Shown one piece after another: positions 1-11,505 of a stretch of 64,000 nucleotides of DNA (position 1 is the stretch's first letter; every line of letters starts with the position of its first letter). The stretch comes from Crocodylus rhombifer. Lineage: Eukaryota > Chordata > Crocodylia > Crocodylidae. The stretch spans positions 1 to 64,000 of the forward strand of contig JAVSML010019122.1 in assembly GCA_038503035.1 (NCBI GenBank), in the 5' to 3' direction. Under the pieces are notes generated by a model. It ran no database searches and was not told where the DNA came from. It was given only the letters and a program-made list of their open reading frames with translations. Position numbers and translations under genes: made by a program.

Positions 1-1629
1 TTTGCTTGGGCTACTGTGAAACAGTCCTGACGTAAACATAAGAAATAAAAACCCAGACTCAGACAACCATCAGCAAGCCTGCTTGACTACAAGTCTCCTG
101 TTTGACTTCAAGATTACTTACAGTGCACCTTCTAGAGCCAGTGTGTCTCACAGACTTGCTAATAATTATATTTCAGTATATGTGTAATAATATTTTATTT
201 ACCAACTTCACTTGGGCTATTTCAATTTTAGGAAAAAAGCTTTCATTGTAGATTCGTGATCTGTAGAGCTGTCAGTGACTTAAGAAAGGCTAATTAAATT
301 GAATTCATCAGTGCTGTATGATCTGACTTAAATGAATAGTGTGCATGAAGATATGTATATTTTAGGTCTGTGTATACTAACTTTTCAGGAATAAAGTATT
401 CATAGATGCAACTGACAATAGCAAAAAGTTATGAAAAAATGTATAGAGTAAGATGAGTATCTGATATGAGATCTTGGCATTAACCTACCATATGTTGCCT
501 CATCTTGTTTGTTCAGTTTGTATTATTTTTCTCCTGCCTCTTGTCTGTCTCTCACAGCAGTGTCTGCAGTGTAGTGTACTGTAGAGATACCTGCGTTAGA
601 TTTAGACTAGTTAGGTTGGGTCTCAGTACCAGTCTGGCTGCTGCAACATGGAATGTTGTCTCGTTGTATTGATTCCTCTTATTTACCTTGTTGCAGGGGA
701 CTACAAAGAGAGTCCTAACAAGTCCCTTGCAACTATGGGGTACATAGAAATTGAGAGGAGAAAAGGGCAAAAAAAGTACTTGCTTTTCAGAGGATCACTG
801 AGAAAAATTGTGAAATGTGACTTTCCTAAAGAATAAATATAAATTATAAATGTTGGCTCCTAAGTCACGTGGTACAATTCAGTTTCTAATGTAAAATAAT
901 TCTTTGATATGTTTTCATTCATTAATCTGAAGTAAGTCTGACAAACTTGCTCCTGCACCTTTCAATGTGAACTTTTAAGGATTACTTTTAAAGTACAACT
1001 TGGCATATTTTTTTAAGTTGACTATGTAAAAAATGGAAGAGCACTTTTGTTAAAAACACATGATTTAAAAAGAATTGTAATGATTGTCTCAGTTTGAAAG
1101 AAAAATGTAATATATAGTTCAGTGACTAAATATTGAAGGAAAATCTAGCAATAGGGCATAAGTACCTGAGAGTTTCACATTTCTAGTCCTGTTCTATTAA
1201 TAATTGCCCTTATTTTCAGTTGAAGTAGTTAGAAGACTAGTTAATGCTGAAAAGGACATAAGCTGTGGATCTGCATTCAAATAATCTGGGAGAATTCTCC
1301 CAGCTGTGCTCTCCTGGTAGAAAAAATGACCCAGAGCTGTGTGTACAAGCATTCAAATGCTGAGACCCTGAAGAGTGGAGAGTTCGCAGTGCTGATCCTG
1401 TGCAGCTGGGGTAGGGAAAGTGGAAGAGATCTGTGCATACATCTCAGCGTGCTTTGCAGGCTCCATTAGTCATCCTGGCAACAGATGGCAGCAGTTCATA
1501 AGACAGTCCTGATTGGCTAACCCAAGCTGCCCATGGTCAGCCTGTGTTTCTCTGCAGCATAATGTGGGGATTATGAAGGGGTCATGTTCTGTTCCCAGCT
1601 GGAGCAGCAAAGTCCAGCAAGCAATACAG
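1..1629. other. AT-rich non-coding sequence
   Basis: No open frame with recognisable protein features, no splice-flanked exon and no repeat that I can name. Short open frames here have random composition. It is probably intron or intergenic sequence. Confidence 0.5.
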
Positions 1630-1808
1630 TGGGTGTGTCTATACCAGATGCCAAATGCACAGTAGTCTAGTTTACTGCACAGTAAGCATGCACGTCTATA
1701 CATGTGTGCACTTACTGCACCGTAAAACTTGTTAATCCCATGTAAATGCAGTTAGCAAATTTACATAGGATTAGTTACTGCTCAGTAACGAATATGTCGA
1801 CACAACTT
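1630..1808. repeat. Small inverted-repeat element (MITE-like)
   Basis: The left end reads gggtgtgtctatacca and the reverse complement of the right end reads aagttgtgtcgacatatt, giving imperfect terminal inverted repeats. The interior has several short palindromic gcacagta / tactgcac blocks. Similar gcacagt/actgtgc stem blocks occur at about 31290-31440, so this looks like a dispersed non-autonomous DNA element. Superfamily not determined. Confidence 0.4.
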
Positions 1809-3214
1809 GGGAGCAAGTTTACTACCAGGTCTGCCCTGCCACTAGGGGCCAGCTTCAGGCTAATCCCAGGGCTCGGGGCTGGGAGCCTCTCCTGGCCCAG
1901 GTCTGGGCTGTTCCTAAGTAGGATTCAAGGGTATCTGAAATGTGGGGGGAGAGGGGCACCACTGGTTGCCTTCATTATTTGCACATGCAGTTTACAAAAT
2001 GCTGATCTAACAACCACAGCTGATTTCACTTCATTTGCAAATGGTTGCATTTGCAAGTTAGCAGTACCAGGCTGAGCAATTCTTGAATTCTGAAGTGAAA
2101 TTTCTGAAATCTAAGTGTCCAAGCCTGCAAAGACTGAAGTACCTGCTTAACTTTAACACTACCCTCAAGGTGAGTATAAGGAAGTGAGAAAGTCTGTAGA
2201 ATCAGGGACTAAGGTATTATGTAAAATAATTTCCACAGTTTTAAGCTAATGTATTATGACCCAGAGGTCATTACTTTGGAAATGACAATGCCATTTAACA
2301 AGTGTCTTGGGGCTTGTATCTAGATATCTGCTGTACTGCTTGCTGTGTGGTATTCTAGGTTCTCAGGTAATGGAATCTTGGCACATCTGTCATACAGGTT
2401 AGCATCAAAACCCTAGGGAGAAAAGGACAGGACATGGAGGATAAAAAGGAAATTGAATAATTTATTTTCTTCTCACACAAGTTGGCTACTTTTGATTTTG
2501 TGCCTGATAAACATCTCTTGAGGTTGCAGTGGAATTTCCTTTATGGGACTCAACGTAGTTGGACATTTGGTGGTTTCCTGGGAGAAATGTTCAACAATAA
2601 AAATAGTGTGTTTAAAAACACTTTAAATATTGTTTTGGCTTTTAACCAACTAGAATTAAATCCATACATGCACATGATGGGTGAGGGGATTGGCAGTGTG
2701 ATCCAGAGAATTTCATCTCTTAAGTGAATTCAAGTAAATAAACATTTTTTGAGATGTTGAGTGTTTTTGTGAAAGGAATTAGTGGTGTGTATGCTGTTCC
2801 AGGTAGAAAGGGATACATATAACAAAGCAATGTTGGCATAGCTTGTTGGCAAACAAGAACCCCCAAGTCCTGTCATAGTTTGTGATCCTCAGAATATGGC
2901 TTGTAGCCTAGTTCTGATTTGCCAGAAGGCTTCAGTTGGCCTTCCAGGAATAGCGATAGGGCAAGAAGAGAGAACTGAATCTGGATGGCTGCTGCAGCCA
3001 GAAACCCCATGCTGTCTGGCAAGGAGCAGCTGATTTACTTTGTAGCTTCCCAAGTATGTTAGGCTTGCCAAGATGTGCAGGTCACAGATACCAGAAGATG
3101 CAAGTTTTAATGATGGTTAAACCCACGTATTCCAATTACACTGAATTTAACAGATGTCAGCCCTTTTATGTGTTACCTCCTATAGCCAAGGCAGAACCAG
3201 CCTGAATTGTGAGC
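1809..3214. other. Non-coding sequence, no recognised feature
   Basis: AT-rich with short open frames only. An 81-codon frame near 2482-2727 has no ATG at its start and no recognisable motif. No repeat family recognised. Confidence 0.4.
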
Positions 3215-3578
3215 TGAGCTCCCAGTCAAAATATACTCAGCTGTCCCTTGCCTCCCACAGGGGTGCGCCACACCACTCCTGCCTCGTCCTGCTGACCTGC
3301 TGCAGCCCCGCCAGCCCCAGAATGAGGACGTGCAGCACATCCAGCTCCATGGGCCATATGCCCAAGGCAATGCAGCTGAACACAATGCACTCTTTGCAGA
3401 TGCCCAGCTCCTCCAGCCGTATGCCACCCACCCACCTGTGCATGTGCTTGACCCCTTCCTAGCCATGCACCCCATCCCAATTCCCATAAATAGCAGTGTA
3501 TTGTTCACTTGTTCATCCCTTACACATGAGTACTATGTTATCTTTGCAGATAAGTACTATTTACCATTTTGTAGGTAA
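3215..3578 (+). other. GC-rich open frame of unknown origin
   Basis: One forward frame is open for about 120 codons from just after a TGA near 3212 to the TAA at 3576-3578. The part covered by 3260-3480 is rich in Pro, Gln, His and Ala and clearly more GC-rich than its surroundings. The reading passes a possible acceptor (tcccttgcctcccacag) at about 3244-3260. I do not recognise the protein. It could be a processed or transposon-derived coding relic, or simply a GC-rich repeat; the antisense frames are open too, which weakens the coding case. Confidence 0.2.
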
Positions 3579-3978
3579 ATGCTCTCTTTTCTGGTAATTA
3601 GTCCTGCTTTTCTGAATTGTTAATGATCTTGCACAACTTGCTACCTAAATATAACTTTTGAACTGTTACCTTTTATGGTTAGTTTTAAGCTGTTTGTAAA
3701 TGCTCTGGGGCCAAAGTCAATAGGCGCAAGATGTGCTGGTCTTTGAATAGCAAAAAGCTTGCATAATGATCTAATCATCTGTATGTACCATGATAGACCT
3801 GTGTACCCAAGAACACTGAATTATTTTTACAGAAGTGACATTAACACTTGGGCTCTGTCTCCAGTACATTTATTGATGCGTGGTTCACAACACTGTTTCA
3901 TTTCTGGGCTTGGGCAAGCAGACAGGACATGCATCTTGGCAGGACTTCCAGGTAAGGGTCAGAGGCAGTGCAGATAAG

Positions 3979-4011
3979 CCCAGTAACAGGGAACCTTGCC
4001 CTGTTACTGGG
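3979..4011. repeat. Perfect 13-bp stem hairpin
   Basis: cccagtaacaggg and ccctgttactggg are perfect inverted repeats separated by 7 nt. No U-run follows, so it is not a terminator-like structure. It may be part of an unrecognised repeat. Confidence 0.6.
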
Positions 4012-4199
4012 AAAAGGCTGCCTGACAAAAGCTGAAAGTGCCTTTTAGAAGCAGGGTTTTTATGGTTCAAAGGAATAAAAGCTCAGAAAAAAAAGATACA
4101 GCTGGCAGAGCAGAGAAAACTACCACTAGGAGGAAGCTCCATGTGAGAGGCAGCAAAGGGAAAAGAGATGGGATACCTGTAATCATCATCAGCCCTGCC

Positions 4200-4480
4200 A
4201 CAGGTGGACTGGACTAAGTGAAGACTGCAGCAAAAGGGAGGCAGTTGGCAGGACTGAAAGGACTAATGAGAAACCCCTGTGCTTGGGCTGAGCAGTAGGA
4301 CTGGCTGGTGGGAAGCAGTGCAGTTTGCTACTATAAAAGCTTTGCACTCAGGCCAGAGGGGTCATTCTAGCTCTGTCTGGGAAAAGATGAAAATTTCCCA
4401 GGAGAACCATCACGGACAAGGATGAAAAAGCCTTTTCTGTGTGGTGAATTGACACAGAGGGTAAGATTTGAGTTTGTATT
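4200..4480 (+). promoter_or_regulatory. Possible LTR or promoter segment with TATA box
   Basis: A clean TATA-like box (tataaaag, 4332-4339) lies in a moderately GC-rich segment and is followed about 30 nt downstream by sequence resembling the R/U5 part of a retrotransposon LTR. I see no paired LTR, primer-binding site or pol gene nearby. The call rests only on local sequence style. Confidence 0.2.
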
Positions 4481-5025
4481 CCTCCACCCCACCCCCCCAG
4501 GCTGTGTTTAAGACATAAACTACCAGAAGACTGAAAATGGCTGTGAGGGGAGGCTTGCAAGCCATGCTGCATGTGCCTTAAAGCTCCCTGCAAGTTTTAA
4601 CTTTTTCAAGGCCAGAGGACCAGAGAGAGAAAAGTTGGCCAGCAAGAGCCCAAGGAAATGGCTGATACAGACTATGTGAAGCAATTTATCCCTTCAAGGT
4701 GTGTGAGGCATAAAAAGTCTGGTGATTAAAGGTAGCTTTAAGTTATTTTTATTGGTTTAAGCCTGAAAAATGAAAACTTTGGACATAATTAACTGTATTT
4801 ATGTTTATAGTTGATGTCTTTAAGAAGGTAAGTACTTTGAAATTTCTTTCATTCTGTAATATAAACCATTTACTATAAATTATTATCGTTTCAGGTATAG
4901 TTCTTCATACCAAACCTAACTGTTAAAAATTAAGGAAATAGGTAACATTCACTATCATCATCAAAACACTCTGCATTACCTTGCTTGCGCAAGACTGCAC
5001 CTTCTCTATTCCACAGCTGGTAACA

Positions 5026-6130
5026 GAATCATAGAAAATTAGGGTTAGAAGGGGGACCTCAGGAGCTCATCTAGTCCAACCCTCTGCTCAAAGCATGACC
5101 ATCTGCAACTGCATCATCCCAGCCAAGGCTTTGTCTAGCCAGGTCTTAAAAACCTCCAAGGATGGAGAGTTCAACCTCTCTGGGTAACTTGTTCCGGTGT
5201 TCTACTACCCTCCCAGTGAGAGAATTCTTCCTGATACCTAAACTTCCTTGCCTGCAACTTCAGACCACCACTCCTTGTCCCATCATTTGCCACCACCACT
5301 GAGAACAGTCTAGCTCCATCCTCTTTTGAACCCCTCTTCAGGTAGCTGAAGGCTGCTATTCAGCACCACTTCTCAGTCCTTTCTTGTCTAAACTAAATAA
5401 GCCCAGCTCCCTCAGTCTCTTCTCATAAGTCCTGTGCCCCAGCCCCCTCACCTTTTTTGTTGCTGTGCACTGGACTCTCTCCAATTTGTTCACATCCTTT
5501 CTGTAGTGGGGGACCTAAAAGTGAACACAGTACTCCAGATGTGGCCTCACCAGTACTGAATAGAGGGGAATAATCACTTCCCTTGACTTGCTGGCAGCAC
5601 TCCTACCAATGCAGCCCAGTATGTCATTAACCTTCTTAGCAACAAGGGCACACTGTTGGCTCATATACATCTTATTATCCATTGTAACCTCCAGATCCTT
5701 TTCTGCAGAGCTGCTGCCCAGCCAGTCAGTCTGCAGCCTGAACTGGTGCATAGGATTGCTCTGTCCTAAGTGCAAGACTTTGTACTAGCCCTTATTGAAC
5801 CTCATGATATTCCTTTTGGCCCAGTCCTCCAATTTGTCTATGCCACTCTGAATCTTAGCCCTATCCTCCAGTGCATCTCCTACTTCCCCCAGCTTGGTGT
5901 CATCTGCAAACTTGCTGAGGGTGCACTCTATGCCATCTTCCAGGTCATTGATGAAAATATTGAACAAAACCAGCTTCAGGACTGAACCTGGGGCACTTCA
6001 CTTGACACCAGCTGTCAACTAGACATCAAACCATTGATTACTACCCTCTGAGCCCGATGTTCCAGCCAGTTTCCTAAAATCAAGGTATACCACATCTACT
6101 GGTCTTCTTGCATCCCCAAGCAAGTTATCT
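5026..6130 (-). mobile_element. CR1 LINE copy, 5'-truncated, decayed ORF2
   Basis: The left edge carries the CR1 3' end (aatcatagaaaatt, then the agggttagaagg tail). Reading leftward on the minus strand, fragments of the reverse transcriptase appear. About 5785-5967 gives [11 protein letters not shown] followed by KFADDTKLG, the FADD catalytic box. About 5515-5775 gives the AEKDLEVT and VRPHLEYC blocks. Frames are broken by stops and shifts. Part of the RT between the YLDFRK and FNIF blocks is missing, so there is also an internal deletion. The 5' edge abuts the tail of the next CR1 copy at 6134. Confidence 0.9.
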
Positions 6131-6133
6131 CAT

Positions 6134-7875
6134 CATTTCATAGTTTCATAGATGTTAGGGTCAGAAGGGTCGTATTAGATAATTGAGTCCGACCCCTCGC
6201 CCTGGGCAGGAATGAGTACTGGGGTCAGATGACTCCAGCCAGGTGTCTCTCCAGTCTCCTGTTAAACACCTCCAAGGAAGGAGATGGCACCACCTCCCTT
6301 GGAAGCTTATTCCATATTTTGGCAACCCTCACTGTAAAGAATTTTTTCCTGATGTCCAATCTAAATTTGCTGTCTTCAAGTTTGTGGCCATTATTTCTAG
6401 TTACCCCGCCAGGCACCCTGGTAAACATTGTATCCCCTATTTCTTGCTGCCCCCTGCAATGAGTTTGTAAGCAGCCCCGAGATCACCTCTCAGCCTCCTG
6501 TCACGGAGGCTGAAGAGGTTCAGGTCTCCCAGTCAGTCCACATAGGGTTTTTTCTGTAGGCCTCTAACCATACGAGTCGCCCTCCTCTGAACCCTCTCCA
6601 GACCATCCACATCCCTCCTGAAGTGCAGCACCCAAAACTGGATGCAGTTTCCAGCTGCAGCCTAACCAGTGCCACATAGAGGGGAAGTATCACCTCCCTA
6701 GACTTGTTTATGATGCACACCTGCTTATGCAAGGAATGGTGTGGTTAGCTTTACTTGTTACCTCATCACACTGGTGACTCGTGTTCATTTTGGAGTTGAC
6801 TATGACTCCGAGATCTCTTTTCATAGTTGTGCTACTTAGAATGGTATCTCCCAAGCTGTAGGAGTGGTGATGATTCTTCCTCCACAGGTGCAACACATGA
6901 CACTTATCCTTGTTAAATTGCATCCTATTCTGTTCGGCCCATTTCCCCAGCCTGTCCAAATCAGCCTTGATTTGCTCCCTGCTGTCTAGTTTGTGTACCT
7001 CCCCCCATAGTTTGGTGTCATCAGCAAACTTGGACAGGGTGCTTTCTTCTTCCTAGTCCAAGTTGCTAATTAAGATATTGAATAGTACCGGTCCCAGGAC
7101 AGAGCCTTGAGGGACTCCACTGCCCGCATTTCTCCAGGTAGAAATCATAGAAGGCAATCAAGTGGGCCAGGCATGACTTGCCCTTCATGAATCCAGGCTG
7201 ACTGTTCCTAATCACCTTCTTCTCCTCCAAGTGCTTAGAAATGGTTTCCCTGAGGATCTGCTCCATGATTTTTTCCAGGGACTGAGGTGAGCCTGATTGG
7301 TCTGTAGTACCCTGAATCCTCCTTTTTCTCTTTCTTGTATATGGGTACTATGTTTGCCCTTTTCCAATCATCTGAGACCTCTCCTGATTGCCATGAGTTT
7401 TCAAAGATGATGGCCAATGGCTCTGCAGTCTCATCAGCCAACTCCCTCAGCACCCTCAGGTGCATCCTGTCTGGCCCCATGGTTTTGTACAAGTCTGGCT
7501 TTTCTATATAGTCCCTAACCTGCTCTTTCACTACTGTTGGCTGCTCACCTCCTCCTCAAACTGTGCTGCTTGGTACAGTGGTCTGGGAGCTGACCTTACT
7601 CAAGAAGGCTAAAGTGAAAAAGGCATTGAGCACTTCAGTCTTTTCTCGATCCTCTGTCACAGGGTTGCCTCCTCCATTCAGCAAAGGACCTACAGTTTCC
7701 CTGCTCCTCCTCTTGCTACCAACATACTTGTAACCATCCTTCCTTTCCTCATGATCCTGAACTTGATCATCTCATGGTTAGTGCTGCCCAAGTTGCTATC
7801 TGCTAGTATATTCCCCACCAATTCTTCCCTGTTTGTGAGCAATATGATCTCCTGTCTCAGTATATGTGTTATAGG
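6134..7875 (-). mobile_element. CR1 LINE copy, 5'-truncated, decayed ORF2
   Basis: The 3' tail begins at tttcatagtttcatagatgttaggg. Minus-strand fragments in order are: RT N-terminal part at about 7235-7531 ([19 protein letters not shown]), thumb-proximal part at about 7066-7266 (NSQPGFMKGKSC), then 6708-6959 (KDKCHVLHL, KRDLGVIVNSKM), and the C-terminal LDIRKKFFTVR / KIWNKLPREVV block at 6225-6428. The segment between the AFYD and FNIL regions is deleted near 7110-7150, so the catalytic FADD region is largely absent. It is of a different CR1 group from the copy at 44645-47690. Confidence 0.9.
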
Positions 7876-8365
7876 AATGAAAAGTAGACTTTATGGTGTA
7901 ACATTAACTCTGACCTTTCAGTGCTGCATTCATTAATCATCTTAAAATTATACAATTCTCATTAAACTAGAGCCTGATAGCCTCTGACTTGTACCAGTGT
8001 AAATATCATGTAAGCAACACAGTAATTAGGCACGCGATCTTAGCTTGTCCATGCATGATATACCAAATAGCAAATATAAATTTAATTACATTTATAACAA
8101 CCTTAAACCAAATATTTACAATTATAACTGTAAAAGAATCAGATGTACATTCAGTGCTCTAGTTGCACTATTAAATTTATCCCTGAATTGGAGGGAGATT
8201 CTCGTAATCTCCCAGTAATTGAATGTGTGACTCTCCCACCCACTCAAAAGAATGAATAAAATTCCACTATATCTGGTGTGCCTCTGCTATATGGCTGACA
8301 GTTTAAAAGTTGGACAAGTTTGACCATAAAGTCAGATTTCTTTTGTTTTTTAACCAGTTCTAATA
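7876..8365. other. AT-rich non-coding sequence
   Basis: No coding feature or named repeat seen between the CR1 copy and the L2-like element. Confidence 0.4.
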
Positions 8366-11300
8366 ATCAGAATGGTCTTGAATGGGTTATCAGGTCATCT
8401 GACAGCTCCAGGTATAGCTGGATTACTACACCTTTGTCATTCTGGCATTTTTCTTAGACAGAGCATGCAGACTCAATTCTTGGCTTTTGTTGATAATCTC
8501 TGCTTGGAGATTGACAGAAGAAATTGTGCCTTATTGATCTTACTAGATTTTTCAGCAGCCTTTGATACAGTTAACCAATAAGTGCTGATAGAGTAGGGGT
8601 GGGCAAAATACAGCCTGCAGGCCAGATGTAGCCCACCAGTTGACTTTATCTAGCCCAAGGACAGGTGGCACAGGTGGCAGCACCATGTGGCATCCTTGGG
8701 CAAGCCACACTCAGGCCCCCAACTCTGTTGGTGGGCAGCACAAGCGACTGCTCCATCTCTGGCCTTTTCTGGCACTGGAGGCACTGGGTGGAAGCATTCC
8801 TGCCTCCCCACCTGCCTGACACCACGCAATGGCCTGGGAGATGGTGTCTGCCCTGCCCAGAACCTGCAGGGCCAGACTCCGTCTCCCATGCTCTGTAGGG
8901 GATGCTGGGAAGAAGCATCCCTGCCTAGCACCATGCAGCATTAGCAGAAGCTGGAGCTGGAACTGCTGCCCATGCTGCCTGCCACCAGAGGCAATTGCCT
9001 GAGTGTGGCTCACCCAGGGCTTGCTGCATGGTGCTTGGTGGGCAGGCAGGGCTGCTTCTGCCCAGCATTCCCTATGGTGCCTGGGAGATGCAGGCCCTGG
9101 GCAAGCCACACTTGGGCCCCAGCCTCTGCTGGCAGGTGGCACCCAGGGCCTGCTGGGCCAGATAGCATTTCCAAGGTGCTGCAGTGGATGATGGACAGAA
9201 GCAGCCCCACCTGCTTGGCACCACCTGGCAAGCCCTGGGTGAGTCGCACTTGGGTCTAAGTAATTTTGCTTCTGCCCAGCGGCAGCCAGAGCCTGAGCAT
9301 GGCTTGTCCAGCTCCTGCCCATGGAAGATGGAGTCTGGCTGTGGGCCTCTGCCCCTTTCCATCCTACCCCACTATCAGGGCTTCTGGGAGCAATAGGATG
9401 GGGGCAGGGTGTACGGACATGCCAGGAGTCCTGTTGGTAGGGTGGGATGGTACAGCATGGAGGCCTGCAACCAGGCTTCATCCTCCCTACCCCCGAGTTG
9501 TGGGTGCTGGCTCTGGGCTGAAGGGTGGGGGAGGCAGGTGGGCCAGGGAGAGCATACGTGTGTATCTGTGTCTGTGAAGCTCTTGGCAGCTCACCAAAAA
9601 TCATTAAGTGGCCCTCCAGCCACAATAATTGCCCACCCATGTGATAGCATGTGTACATCATGTGGGTATTTGAAGGACTTCTCTAAATTGGCCCCATTCT
9701 TTCCAATCAGGGAGGTCCCAGAGGGTGGTGAAGAGTAAGTTCTCCTTGTTCCTTTGGGACTTTTTCTCTAGGCATCTGCAGGGGTTCTGTCATGCCACCA
9801 GTCCTATTCAACATGTATATGAACTGCTGAAATCCTGAGTGAGATATCATCAGAGGATGGCAACCACCTCTGTCACTCTGTTTCATCTGACCTGAGCCCT
9901 TCATTCTCTGTTCTTTTCCCGTGCCAGCCTGAAATTGGGAATTAGATACAAAGGTGAATCCAGCTAAGACAGCGGTGTGATGGTGAGCAGATCATTTGAG
10001 CTGGAGGTTATTGGAATGCCTGCCATTGATGAGATTTATTCTTCCCCTGTCACTAAGGGTTGCAGCCTTGAAATGCTCCTGGATCCTCTGCTGCACCTAG
10101 ATCTGCACAGTAGCGTTAGTGGCTAGAAGTGCCTTTCATCCACTCCGTCTGGTGAGAAGGCTACAGCTGGTACAGGATGCATTTCCCCAGGAACACAATA
10201 TTCCGGTGCTCCAAAGTCTGTCCTAGTTTACAGTTGCTTTCAAAGTGCAATACAAGATACTATTTTTGTCTTATAAAGACCTAAATAGTCTGGACACTAT
10301 GGACTTAAATAACAGCTTTTCCACCTCATGCCCCATTGTGATCCCTAAGGTCAGCCAAGAGCAACCTCCTAGAATTAACAGCAGTGCATCAAGTTCACTT
10401 GGTGTAAACACTTAGCAGGTTGTTTCTGCTAATCACTCCTCAGCTTTGGAACACCCTCCCCTTGACACCTGCCAAAGCATGAACCTGGACATCTTCCACC
10501 AGTGTAATAAGACTTGCCTTGTCCGCAGCAATCCCTCCATTCACGGATGGTCTCTACTGCAGCTCCCGACTCAAGAATCCAGTCCTTGAGCTGCAGACCT
10601 GTCTGCAGAAGTTCCAGGTCTTTCTTCAGGGGGAGGGTAGGCCATAGACTAGGATTTCTCTCCTTTTCCTTTGTCCACTTTCTCTTCTGCCTTGAGGGCG
10701 AGACAATTTACCTCAAAGCAGGCAACTGCTTTGTTGAGGTTGAGGTTGTGGCACCATTGAAGTTGGTAAGCAGCCAGCTCCTCCCAAGTCTTGATGTCAG
10801 CATCCATTTTCTTGAGGTAATTCTAATCATTGTCTTGTGATGTGATGTTTTGACCACAGAGAGAGTGATGCCACTGGAGGTAGTTATCCAGCCAGAAGCA
10901 TGTAAGATAGAAAAGGTGCCCTAAACCTAGGCTAACTCCTTCCCCATATGGGGTGAGCAGAGGGGATCCTGAGTGTGACTGGTTAGTCACAGTAAAAGCT
11001 GCCAGATTGCACGCGTGCCTGAGCCCAGGTGCAAGGTGACTGTCAGGCTACCACCACCTGTGTGCAGGCTCGTGGCTGGAGACTACAGGATTCAGTAGTC
11101 CTGTCTCCATCACCACTCATACATCACCATGGGTTTTGGAGGTTGGTATAGGGAAGCATGTTGTTTTCTGTGGTAGAGGCCTGCATATGACTTTGTTTAA
11201 TGCACTGGTGTGTGGAAACGGCAATCACATGATCTTGACAAAATGGAGATCTGAACCCAGTGGCAAGAGAGAACCCTAAATGACAGGAGACCTCCATCTT

Positions 11301-11505
11301 GCTTCAGCCTTTTTCTAGCTTTATAGTTGTTAATTTGGTCTGTGGAGAGGTAAGATTTTCCTATTTGGGTAGGCATTTAGCAAGCAAGAGTTTTTGTTTT
11401 CATTTTAATATTCTAAATTGCTTTTATGAGTTACTTTATTTCTTACTATAAGCTGCCATGGGCTCTTGTTATGAAGAGTGGCATATAAATCTAACCAATA
11501 AATAA
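8366..11505 (+). mobile_element. L2-like LINE relic, split by a hAT-like element
   Basis: At 8460-8580 the forward frame gives LLDFSAAFDTVN, the RT motif A block typical of L2/CR1-like LINEs. After the inserted element (8594-9641), fragments resume. These are a VPQGSVLSPLLFN-like region near 9780-9830, the NPAKTAV block near 9960, and the HNIPVLQSL / FKVQYKILFLSYK region around 10195-10280. A 3' end near 11445-11505 (gctgccatgggctc...gtggcatataaatc, then aataaataag) resembles L2-type 3' termini. Many stops and shifts are present, so the copy is old. The stretch 10560-11440 is less certain and may hold other insertions. Confidence 0.65.
8594..9641. mobile_element. Non-autonomous hAT-like DNA element
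   Basis: The left end is taggggtgggcaa and the right end, reverse complemented, is catgggtgggcaa, giving 13-bp terminal inverted repeats of the hAT style (CAGGGGTGGGCAA). Direct repeats tgatagag (8586-8593) and tgatagca (9642-9649) match at 6 of 8 positions, as expected for a decayed 8-bp hAT target duplication. The interior is GC-rich with degenerate internal repeats of roughly 190 bp. Long frames inside it (for example about 316 codons on the minus strand) come from base composition and show no transposase motif. Confidence 0.8.

Noticed and set aside
2482..2727. Open frame of 81 codons on the plus strand
   Set aside because: It has no ATG at its start, no recognisable family and no splice signals that would make it an exon.
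8711..9661. Open frame of 316 codons on the minus strand
   Set aside because: It lies almost exactly on the GC-rich interior of the hAT-like element at 8594-9641, has low-complexity Gly/Ala/Pro/His/Ser composition, and open frames exist on the other strand as well. No transposase or domain motif.
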